Positions 33,811 to 41,634 of a DNA stretch of 64,000 nt are shown here, one piece after another. The notes beneath the pieces were generated by a model. That model saw only the letters and a list, made by a program, of their open reading frames with translations. It was not told the origin of the DNA and searched no databases. The DNA comes from Albimonas sp041685625 (lineage in GTDB: Bacteria; Pseudomonadota; Alphaproteobacteria; Rhodobacterales; Rhodobacteraceae): the NCBI GenBank assembly GCA_041685625.1, contig JAWLFJ010000001.1, positions 41,097-105,096 of the forward strand. Reading direction: 5' to 3'. The stretch's first letter is position 1. Each line of letters starts with the position of its first letter. The position numbers and the translations under genes were made by a program.

Positions 33811-35288
33811 CCTCGTGGCTCCTTCGTCTCGCCCGTCACGGCCGGCGGCGCGCGTCGTCGCAGCCGGGCCGCCGCCGCCCGCGCGATCCACAGCGGCGGC
33901 GACAGCACCTCCCGCGCCCAACGGCCCGTCCCGATCTCCAGCACCGGCAGCGTCACCGCGACCGCGAGCACGACGACGCCCGTCTCGGCGAGCAGGATCG
34001 GACCCGCCGCGCCGACCAGCCCGAGCGCCGGCGCCGCCGCCGCCGCCAGCGCGAGGCCGGCGAGGCTGATCGCGAGGCAGCCGCGCGTGATCGGCTTGTG
34101 CCGGTTCGCGCCGAGGCGCAGGGCCGCCGTCGTCTCCCACGCCGCCTGCGCCACCGTCGCCGCCAGCAGCAGCGCGAAGACGTCCGGCCGCCAGCCCACC
34201 CGCCCCTGGGTCCAGACCTCGAAGATCTCCCGCCCGAGGGCGAGCTGCCCCGCCGCGATGATCAGCGCCAGCCAGACCGCCGCCTGCGTCGCGCGCAGCG
34301 TCAGCCGGCGCATCCCCTCGAGGTCTGCGGCGCCGCTCAGCAGCCCGGCCTCGGCCCGCAGCGACATCGCGAAGAGCTGCGAGACCTGATAGCCGAGGCG
34401 CGCCAGCGTGCGGTGCGCGCCGTAGACCGCCGCCGCCGCCGGACCGAGCAGCACGCCCACCAGGATCAGCACGCCCTGCAGCGCCACCGCCTGGGTCAGC
34501 GGCAGCAGCATGAAGTCGACGCCCATCAGCAGGTAGGGCCGCAGCCGCTCCTCGCCGCCGGCCCGGCGCGCGAACAGCCGCGGCCGCGGCATCGCCACGC
34601 TCCGCAGCCCCGCCAGCATCGCCGCGAGCTCGACCGCCATGAAGGCCGCGATCAGCATCGCCGCATGCACCGGCCGGAAGCCGAGCAGCCCGACCGCCGC
34701 CAGCATCGCGACGACGCGCAGCGCCGCGATCCCCCCGACGATGGTCATCGCCCGGTGATAGGCGCCCCGCGCCCGATACCCCGCGGTCAGCATCAGCCGG
34801 TTCTGCTGCACCGCCGCGTTGACCAGCATCAGGATCAGCACGGTCTTGGCCTCGGCGTCCGAGATCCGCTCCAGCCCCAGCGTCGCCGCCACCGGCGCCG
34901 CGGCGACGAGCGCCGCCGCGACCGCCACGACGCCGAGGGAGGCCCGTCCGAAGACCCGTGTCGTGGCGACGAACAGCCCTCGCGCCCGCGCGTCCTCGCC
35001 CGCCGCCGCGCGGCGTGCGATCTCGTTCGAGGCGGCCGAGGTGAAGCCGAGATCGGTGAGCACGAAATAGGCGGTGAAGGCCGACAGCATCAGCCATTCG
35101 CCATAGGTCCCGACCCCCCAGGCGAGCAGCAGCACCGGCACCGAGAGCACCTGCTCCACCAGCCGCACCGCCGCGAGGAACCCGTGCGCGCCCACGCCGC
35201 GGATCAGGCGCGAGGCCGGCGTGCCGGAGAGCGCGCCGGTCGCCGTGTCGGCGCCCTCGCGGCCGGACCGCTCGCCGGGCCTCGTCAT
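33807..35288 (-). CDS. Wzx-like polysaccharide flippase (MATE/MVF-type)
   Basis: A 493-residue protein with about twelve predicted membrane helices and a cytoplasmic Arg-rich C-terminus. Typical features of oligosaccharide flippases are the N-terminal LIRGVGAHGFLAAVRLVEQV, WGVGTYGEWLMLSAFTAYFVLTDLGF and GAHRTLARLGYQVSQLF. It would move lipid-linked repeat units to the periplasm for the Wzy-like polymerase. GGGAGAG precedes the ATG. It overlaps the FkbM gene by 4 bp. Confidence 0.85.
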   Translation of the reverse strand: MTRPGERSGREGADTATGALSGTPASRLIRGVGAHGFLAAVRLVEQVLSVPVLLLAWGVGTYGEWLMLSAFTAYFVLTDLGFTSAASNEIARRAAAGEDARARGLFVATTRVFGRASLGVVAVAAALVAAAPVAATLGLERISDAEAKTVLILMLVNAAVQQNRLMLTAGYRARGAYHRAMTIVGGIAALRVVAMLAAVGLLGFRPVHAAMLIAAFMAVELAAMLAGLRSVAMPRPRLFARRAGGEERLRPYLLMGVDFMLLPLTQAVALQGVLILVGVLLGPAAAAVYGAHRTLARLGYQVSQLFAMSLRAEAGLLSGAADLEGMRRLTLRATQAAVWLALIIAAGQLALGREIFEVWTQGRVGWRPDVFALLLAATVAQAAWETTAALRLGANRHKPITRGCLAISLAGLALAAAAAPALGLVGAAGPILLAETGVVVLAVAVTLPVLEIGTGRWAREVLSPPLWIARAAAARLRRRAPPAVTGETKEPRG

Positions 35289-35550
35289 CGCGTCTCTCCC
35301 GCACGCATCGCTTCGACGCGGCCCCTACGCCACCTCCGGCCCGCGCGTCAGCCTGCGGCCGGCCGGAGGACCGGAATCCGGTACTCCATCGCCGGGAGGC
35401 TGTCGATACGGCGCCCTCCGCGCCGTCGTCCTCCGTGCGCCGCCGGCGCCGTCGCGTCGAAAGCGTCGCCGCCGCGTTTGACGCGCCCGCGCCCCGGCAA
35501 TACCGTCCGACCCGCCGCGGCAAGACGGCGACCGGGGAGAGAGGCGCATC

Positions 35551-37212
35551 ATGCAGGGCGGGTTCGACACGGCGGCGGCCGACTTCCCCTGGCGCGCCCA
35601 CTATCCCGAGGGCACGCGCCACGTCCCCGGACCGGGCCACGGCACGGTTCCCGCGCTCTTCGCCTCGGCCGCCGCGCGCTTCGCCGAGCGGCCGGCCGTC
35701 GACTACGCCGCCGCCCGCCTCACCTACGCCGAGCTCGACCGCCGCGTCGCCGAGGCGGCCGGACGCCTCCGCGCCGCCGGGATCGGTCCGGGCACGACGC
35801 TCGGCCTCTACCTGCCGAACACGGCCTGGCACCCGGTCCTCTTCTTCGGCGCGCTGCGCGCCGGCGCCCGCGTCGCCCATCTCTCGCCGCTCGACGCGGG
35901 CCGCGTCCTCGCCCACAAGCTGAAGGATTCGGAGGCCGTCGCCCTCGTCACCGTCGACCTGCCGCCGATGCTCGAGGCGGCGAAGGCCTTGGGCGAGGCC
36001 GGCGCCGCCCCCCGCGTCGTCGTCTGCGAGGAGGCCGAATGGGGCGCCGACGGCGCCGGCGTCCCGCCCTGGGCGACCGCCTGGAGCGCGCTGCCCGACG
36101 GTCCCGCGCCGGAGCCCGTCGCGGCGCCGGAGGACGTCGCCCTCCTGCAGTACACCGGCGGCACCACGGGCCTGCCGAAGGGCGCGATGCTGACCCACGG
36201 CAACCTGACCGCCGCCGTCGCGATCTACGACGCCTGGTACGGCGACGACGCCGACCCGACCCCGGACGTCGCCATGTGCGTCCTGCCCCTCTTCCACATC
36301 TACGCGCTGACCACGATCCTGCTGCGCCAGATCGACCAGGGCTCGGAGATCCTGATCCGCCGCCGCTTCGACGCCGCCGCCGCGGTGGACGACATCGAGC
36401 GGCGCCGCGTCACCCTCTTCGCCGGCGTGCCGACGATGTGGATCGCCGTCGCCAACCTCCCCGGCATCGAGACGCGGGACCTCTCCTCGCTCCGCCTCTG
36501 CGCCTCGGGCGGCGCGCCGCTGCCCGTCGAGGTCGGCCGCCGCTTCCAGCGCCTCACCGGGATCGAGCTGCTCGGCGGCTGGGGCATGACCGAGACCTCG
36601 CCCGCCGGCACCGGCATTCCCGCCGGCGCCGCCACGGGCAAGCCCGGCACCGTCGGCGTGCCGCTGCCGGGCATCGAGATGCGCATCGTCGATCACGACG
36701 ATCCGGGGCGCGAGCTCGCGCCCGGCGAGACCGGGGAATTCGCGATCCGGGGCGCCAACATCACCCAAGGCTACTGGAGGCGCCCCGAGGAGACCGCCAA
36801 GGCCTTCCACGGCGACTGGTTCCTCACCGGCGACGTCGGATACATGGACGCCGACGGCTTCTTCTGGCTGGTGGACCGCAAGTCCGACCTGATCCTCTCC
36901 GGCGGCTTCAACGTCTATCCGCAGATGGTGGAGCAGGCGATCTACGAGCATCCCGCCGTCGCCGAATGCCTCGTCATCGGCGTGCCCGACGACTACCGCG
37001 GGGAGAGCGCCAAGGCCTTCGTCGTCCTGCGCGAAGGCCACGACCCGTTCACGCTCGACGCCCTCGCCGCCTTCCTCGAAGGCCGGCTCGGCCGCCACGA
37101 GATGCCGCGCGGCCTCGAATTCCGCGAAACCCTGCCCCGGACCCCGGTGGGCAAGCTCAGCCGCAAGGAGCTCCGAGAGGAGGCCGCGGCGCAGAGAGGA
37201 GAGACCAGGTGA
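35551..37212 (+). CDS. AMP-dependent acyl-CoA synthetase/ligase
   Basis: A 553-residue class I adenylate-forming enzyme that activates a carboxylic acid to its CoA thioester. Motifs are the A3 P-loop YTGGTTGLPKGAM near residue 200, LPLFHIYALT, the A5 LLGGWGMTETSP, the A7 TGDVGYMDADGFFWLVDRKSD, A8 GFNVYPQMVEQ, and the catalytic Lys in TPVGKLSRKEL. It resembles FadD or PimA-type (medium/long-chain or dicarboxylate) ligases; the substrate is uncertain. It overlaps the downstream SDR gene by 4 bp. Confidence 0.92.
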   Translation: MQGGFDTAAADFPWRAHYPEGTRHVPGPGHGTVPALFASAAARFAERPAVDYAAARLTYAELDRRVAEAAGRLRAAGIGPGTTLGLYLPNTAWHPVLFFGALRAGARVAHLSPLDAGRVLAHKLKDSEAVALVTVDLPPMLEAAKALGEAGAAPRVVVCEEAEWGADGAGVPPWATAWSALPDGPAPEPVAAPEDVALLQYTGGTTGLPKGAMLTHGNLTAAVAIYDAWYGDDADPTPDVAMCVLPLFHIYALTTILLRQIDQGSEILIRRRFDAAAAVDDIERRRVTLFAGVPTMWIAVANLPGIETRDLSSLRLCASGGAPLPVEVGRRFQRLTGIELLGGWGMTETSPAGTGIPAGAATGKPGTVGVPLPGIEMRIVDHDDPGRELAPGETGEFAIRGANITQGYWRRPEETAKAFHGDWFLTGDVGYMDADGFFWLVDRKSDLILSGGFNVYPQMVEQAIYEHPAVAECLVIGVPDDYRGESAKAFVVLREGHDPFTLDALAAFLEGRLGRHEMPRGLEFRETLPRTPVGKLSRKELREEAAAQRGETR

Positions 37213-37979
37213 GCCTCGAGAACCCGTTCGACCTGACCGGCAAGGTCGCCGTGATCACCGGCGCGAGCCGCGGCATCGGCCGCGCCGCGGCCGAGGCGAT
37301 GGCGGCGATGGGCGCCAGGGTGGTGATCTCCTCGCGCAACCTCGAGCCGTGCGAGGCGGTCGCGCAGTCGATCCGCGACGCTGGGGGCGAGGCGACCGCG
37401 ATCGCCTGCAACATCTCCCACCGCGACCAGTGCGAGGCGTTGATCGCCGAGACCGAGAGCCGCCTCGGCCCGGTCGACGCGATGGTCTGCAACGCCGCCG
37501 CGAACCCCTACTACGGCTCGATCCTCGATCTGCCGGACGAGGCGTTCGACAAGATCATGCGCTCCAACATCCGCTCCAACCTCTGGCTGGCGAAGCTGGT
37601 GGCGCCCTCGATGCAGGCGCGGGGCGGCGGCACGATCACCATCGTCTCCTCGATCGCGGCGCTGCGCGCCTCGCCGATGATCGCCGCCTACGGCATCTCC
37701 AAGGCCGGCGACGTGGCGCTCGCGAAGAACCTCGCGCAGGAGCTCGGCCCGGCGAACATCCGCGTCAACTGCGTCGCGCCCGGCCTGATCAAGACCGACT
37801 TCGCGCGCGCGCTCTGGGAGGACGAGGCGGCCGTCGCCAGCCGCAACGCGGCGACGCCGCTCCGCCGCATCGGGGAGCCGAAGGAGATCGGCGGCATCGT
37901 CGCCTTCCTCGCCTCGCCCGCCGCCAGCTTCATGACCGGCGAGACGGTGGTGGCGGACGGGGGCGTCACCGCGGTCTGA
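37209..37979 (+). CDS. SDR family oxidoreductase
   Basis: A 256-residue classical SDR: VAVITGASRGIGRAAAEAM with TGxxxGIG, CNAAANPYYGS (NAG-like), VSSIAALRASPMIAAYGISK with Ser, Tyr and Lys of the catalytic triad, and the C-terminal MTGETVVADGGVTAV. It starts at GTG 37209, overlapping the ligase stop (GTGA), with AGGAGAG upstream. The tight coupling implies that the pair handles the same acyl substrate, perhaps a 3-hydroxyacyl-CoA step. Confidence 0.92.
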   Translation: MSLENPFDLTGKVAVITGASRGIGRAAAEAMAAMGARVVISSRNLEPCEAVAQSIRDAGGEATAIACNISHRDQCEALIAETESRLGPVDAMVCNAAANPYYGSILDLPDEAFDKIMRSNIRSNLWLAKLVAPSMQARGGGTITIVSSIAALRASPMIAAYGISKAGDVALAKNLAQELGPANIRVNCVAPGLIKTDFARALWEDEAAVASRNAATPLRRIGEPKEIGGIVAFLASPAASFMTGETVVADGGVTAV

Positions 37980-38169
37980 GCCGGCGCGGCGCCGCGGGCG
38001 GCCGCCGCGCTGACACCGTCCGTTGACGCCGCGGCGGCCCGCCGTGATCGCGCGGCGTCTCCCTCTCTGCCTCGGTCTCGACGTGAGGCGAATGGTCGCG
38101 ACCGAAGGTGGAGGGTCGGGTCCTGCGGGGACGTGGGCCGCTCCAGCGCGGCGGTCGGAGGGGGCCGCG

Positions 38170-39210
38170 GCGGTGGCGCAGGGGCGCCCGGAGATGATCG
38201 TCGTCTGGTCCTTCCCGCGGGACTTTCCCGGCATCGGCGTCTCGGCGGAGCGCCTGGCGCAGCGGATCACCGACCTGTCGGACGGCCGGACCGAAACGAA
38301 GTCCTGCGGAGCGGGGGAGCGGGGGAGCGGGGGAGCGGGGGCGGGGCGTTCGACGTGTCCCGCGAGGCGGCCTCCGGCAACAGCCACGCCCAAGATCTGG
38401 CCGAAGACTGCCGGATCGGCAATCACTCGGCATTTGCCTGCTGCACGTCCGTGCCGTTCGCCATCACCCCCCCGGAACGGGTCGCCTCGATCAGGTCCTG
38501 GCGGCGGCCGGGGCCTCCGGGGCCGTCTCTCGGGCGAGTTCGGCCTCAAGGCGCTGCGCTTTGGCTTCACCGGCGCCCAGGCCGTCGGCTGGTGCCGCAA
38601 CGCGATCGAGACGCCGGACGATCTGCGCGGCCTGAAGATGCGGATCACGGGCCTCGCCGGTACGGTGACGTCGGAGCTCGGCCTCTTCACCGTCTCGCGG
38701 CCGGGGCGGCAGACCGGCGGGGAGCCGCCCCCCCCCGGCGTGATCGGCGCGACGGAATGGGTCGGACCCTACCTTGACGACGTCGCGCGCTCCCACGCGG
38801 TCGTGCCCCGCCGCCATCTCGCCGGCATGCCCGCGCCCGGCGGCGGCCTCTCCCCCGGCAGGCGCGCCGACGGGGGAGGCGGACTCGCCGACTGGAAGCG
38901 CGCGGTGATCGAGGAGGCCTGCGACGAGGAGCTGAGCGCCTCGCATCAAGAGGCGACGGCCGACACCGGCTTTCATTTCGAGCGGATGGCGACCGGTCGC
39001 GACGGGGCGCTCCCGGGCTTCCCGAAACCCGTCCGGGACGCCTTCGGCGAAGCGTCGTCCGGGTTCCATGAGGAGAGGCGCGGCGGCTCCGGCCTCGTGG
39101 CCGAAGCGACCGATGCCTTCGAGGCCGGCCTGCGCGGCATCGTCGGCTGCATGGCTCGGTCCGGGAGGCACTTCTTCGGGCATCGCGACGGGGTGCTCGA
39201 CCTGCGAGCG
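38170..39210 (+). pseudogene. Decayed tandem copy of the TRAP substrate-binding protein gene
   Basis: Translated in two frames, this stretch aligns with the intact dctP just downstream. Frame A gives PEMIVVWSFPRDFPGIGVSA and TDLSDGRTETKSCGAGER. The match then continues in a second frame (GAFDVSREAASGNSHAQ, CCTSVPFAITPPE) from about 38343 to 38520. It returns to frame A (LSGEFGLKALRFGF, DDLRGLKMRITGLAGTVTSE, ATEWVGPYLDDV, EACDEELSA, VRDAFGEAS, DGVLDL). There are at least two frameshifts, the signal sequence is not recognisable, and many conserved aromatic residues are lost. It is a dead duplicate. Confidence 0.85.
38311..38342. repeat. 8-bp tandem repeat (GCGGGGGA) inside the pseudogene
   Basis: Three exact copies of GCGGGGGA (38311-38334) are followed by a near copy GCGGGGGC. 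In the intact paralogue this place encodes GERVGAFDV with no repeat. The unit is not a multiple of three, so expansion shifts the frame and probably caused or accompanied inactivation. Confidence 0.8.
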
Positions 39211-39416
39211 GTCGGACGGTTCCGGCCCGTCCCGGCGCGTCGCGCGGCGGAGCCGAGAGGGGTTCACGTTATGTTCAGCTTCGGCGGCGACGTAAACGCC
39301 GCAGGGCCGTCGGATCGGCGGCGAAACCGGATTGCCGGGCGTTGAACCTTCTGCTTAGGTGCCGCCCGTCACGCGGCGGGTTCCGGCCCGCCGACCAGAC
39401 CAACGGGAGGTATAAC

Positions 39417-40505
39417 ATGCAAAGACGTCAGTTCCTGCAGGGCGCCGCGCTCGGCGGCGCCGCCGCGGCGACCACCCTCGCCGCTCCGGCCGTCGCCCAG
39501 GAGCGCCGCGAGATGATCGTCGTCTCCACCTGGGGACGCGACTTCCCGGGCCTCGGCACCTCGGCGCAGCGCCTGATGGCGCGGATCGAGGAACTGTCCG
39601 AGGGCCGGATCGTGCCGCAGTACTTCGCGGCCGGCGAACGCGTCGGCGCGTTCGACGTGTTCGACGAGGTGGCGGCCGGCAACAGCCAGGCCTACATCGG
39701 CGCCGACTACTACTGGATCGGCAAGCACCCGGCCTTCGCCTACTTCACCTCCGTGCCCTTCGGCATGACCACGCCCGAGGCCAACGCCTGGATCAAGTTC
39801 AAGGGCGGTCAGGAGCTCTGGGACGAACTGTCCGGCGAGTTCGGCCTCAAGGCCCTCCCGGCCGGCTCCACCGGCACCCAGGCCGGCGGCTGGTTCAACA
39901 AGGAGATCGAGTCGCCCGACGACCTGAACGGCCTGAAGATGCGCATTCCGGGCCTCGCCGGCACGATGATGTCGAAGCTCGGCGCCTCGACCGTCTCGGT
40001 GCCCGGCGGCCAGATCTACGAGAACCTCGTCTCCGGCGCCGTCGAGGCCGCGGAATGGGTCGGGCCCTACAACGACTACTTCATGCGCTTCTACGAGGCC
40101 GCCCAGTACTACTACACCGCCGGCGTCCACGAGCCCGGCGGCCCGGTCTGCATGGGCTTCAACGCCTCGTTCTGGGGCTCGCTCTCGTCCTGGGAGCAGG
40201 CGCTTTTCACCGCGGCCTGCAACGAGGAGCTCGCGGCGCAGTACGAGGAGGCGATGGCGAACAACGGCGTCTACCTCCAGCGCCTGATCGACGAGCACGG
40301 CGTTCAGGTCCGCTCCTTCCCGGAAGAGGTCTGGGACGCCTTCGGCGAAGCTTCCGAGGAGGTGTTCGAGGAGACGCGCGACCACTCCGAGATCGCCGCG
40401 AAGATCGACGACTCCTTCCAGTCCACGCTGCGCGAAGTCGGCTCGTACATGAAGAACTTCGAGGTGGCCTACGTGAACCAGCGCAACCGCGTGCTCGACC
40501 TCTGA
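39417..40505 (+). CDS. dctP: TRAP transporter substrate-binding protein (TakP-like)
   Basis: Periplasmic binding subunit of a TRAP transporter, 362 residues. The N-terminus MQRRQFLQGAALGGAAAATT is a twin-arginine-type signal ending at AVAQ. Motifs match the TakP branch that binds 2-oxo acids: YYWIGKHPAFAYFTSVPFGM, LPAGSTGTQAGGWFNKEI, LNGLKMRIPGLAGTMM with the conserved Arg, and AAEWVGPYNDY. The ligand may therefore be a 2-oxo or related organic acid. GGGAGG precedes the ATG. A terminator separates it from the permease genes. Confidence 0.93.
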   Translation: MQRRQFLQGAALGGAAAATTLAAPAVAQERREMIVVSTWGRDFPGLGTSAQRLMARIEELSEGRIVPQYFAAGERVGAFDVFDEVAAGNSQAYIGADYYWIGKHPAFAYFTSVPFGMTTPEANAWIKFKGGQELWDELSGEFGLKALPAGSTGTQAGGWFNKEIESPDDLNGLKMRIPGLAGTMMSKLGASTVSVPGGQIYENLVSGAVEAAEWVGPYNDYFMRFYEAAQYYYTAGVHEPGGPVCMGFNASFWGSLSSWEQALFTAACNEELAAQYEEAMANNGVYLQRLIDEHGVQVRSFPEEVWDAFGEASEEVFEETRDHSEIAAKIDDSFQSTLREVGSYMKNFEVAYVNQRNRVLDL

Positions 40506-40527
40506 GGTCGCACGCGCGACACCGTGG

Positions 40528-40560
40528 CGGACGGGGGGCTTCCCCCCGTCCGTTTCGCTT
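40528..40560 (+). terminator. Terminator between dctP and the permease genes
   Basis: A perfect 11-bp stem CGGACGGGGGG/CCCCCCGTCCG with a CTT loop, followed by TTTCGCTT. It probably lets the binding protein be made in excess over the permease subunits. Confidence 0.85.
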
Positions 40561-40602
40561 GACCGAGCCCGGCGGGATCCGGGCTTTCAGCGGGAGGTCT
40601 CG

Positions 40603-41619
40603 ATGACGGCGGCGGCGGATCCGACGCAGCGGCTTGGCCGCGCGGGGGGCAACGACGGGACGGATCAGGCGGTCCGCCTCGTGGCCTGGGCCAACATATT
40701 CCTTCTGGGCATGTTACTGGCGCAGACCGTGGCGGTGATCGTCGGCGGCTTCCCTGCGCCGAGCGCGGCGCTCTTCGGCGAGGGCGGCCTCGGGTCGTGG
40801 GTCATGCTGCTGCTCTATCCTGCGGCGGCCCTCGCGGCGATGCTCTACGTCGCCCGCACGCCGCTGATCGGCCTGCGCGAGGATTGCGACCGGATCTCGG
40901 CGTTCAACGTGACGCTGGTCCGCGGCGCCTTCTTCGCCGTGCTCTTCGTCGGCGTCGTCGACGCCTCGCTCTCCTTCATGCGGATCGAGGATCTGCTCGC
41001 GCCCGTCGTGGGAGAGGAGCTGTCGAGCTCCCTCGGCCGCTCGCTCTTCCGCGGCCCCTGGGTGCACATCCCGCTCACGGCCCTCGGCTTCGTGGTCGGC
41101 ATCTTCTTCGCGCGCGGCACGCTCGGCTTCACCTGGCTCGCGCTGCTGATCGTGGTGGCGGAGCTGCTGATCGTGATCAGCCGGTTCGTGTTCTCCTACG
41201 AGCAGTCGTTCATGGGCGACCTCGTGCGCTTCTGGTACGCCGCGCTCTTTCTCTTCGCCTCGGCCTACACCTTCTACGACGAGGGGCACGTCCGCGTGGA
41301 CGTGATCTACGCCGGCATGCGCCAGTCGTCCAAGGGCGTCGTCAACGCCGTCGGCTGCGTCGTGCTCGGCCTCACGCTCTGCTGGACCATCCTGCTGCTC
41401 GGCATGAGCACCAAGAGCTCCGCGATCCTCGCGCCGATGGTGAGGTTCGAGATCCCGCAGGCGACCACCGGCATGCAGATCAAGTGGATGATGGCCGGCT
41501 ACCTCGCCTTCTTCGCGATCACCATGCTGATCCAGTTCTGCGCAAGCCTGATGGATGCCGTCGCCGACGTGCGCGGCCATCCCGGCCATCGGGATCGCGA
41601 TCCCGTCGCGCCCGCCTGA
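40603..41619 (+). CDS. dctQ: TRAP transporter small permease, enlarged
   Basis: A 338-residue inner-membrane subunit. The C-terminal half is the usual four-helix DctQ unit (LLIVVAELLIVISRFVF, WYAALFLFASAYTFYDEGHV, RVDVIYAGMRQSS, GMQIKWMMAGYLAFFAITML). It is preceded by about four additional hydrophobic helices (residues about 25-170) that ordinary DctQ proteins of 160-200 residues lack. CGGGAGG lies before the ATG. The large subunit gene follows after 15 bp. Confidence 0.88.
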   Translation: MTAAADPTQRLGRAGGNDGTDQAVRLVAWANIFLLGMLLAQTVAVIVGGFPAPSAALFGEGGLGSWVMLLLYPAAALAAMLYVARTPLIGLREDCDRISAFNVTLVRGAFFAVLFVGVVDASLSFMRIEDLLAPVVGEELSSSLGRSLFRGPWVHIPLTALGFVVGIFFARGTLGFTWLALLIVVAELLIVISRFVFSYEQSFMGDLVRFWYAALFLFASAYTFYDEGHVRVDVIYAGMRQSSKGVVNAVGCVVLGLTLCWTILLLGMSTKSSAILAPMVRFEIPQATTGMQIKWMMAGYLAFFAITMLIQFCASLMDAVADVRGHPGHRDRDPVAPA

Positions 41620-41634
41620 GGATCCCGCCCGACA

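Noticed and set aside
32983..37098. Long minus-strand frame covering FkbM, flippase and acyl-CoA ligase regions
   Set aside because: Only the FkbM part (32983-33810) is real in this frame; the remainder is low-complexity antisense.
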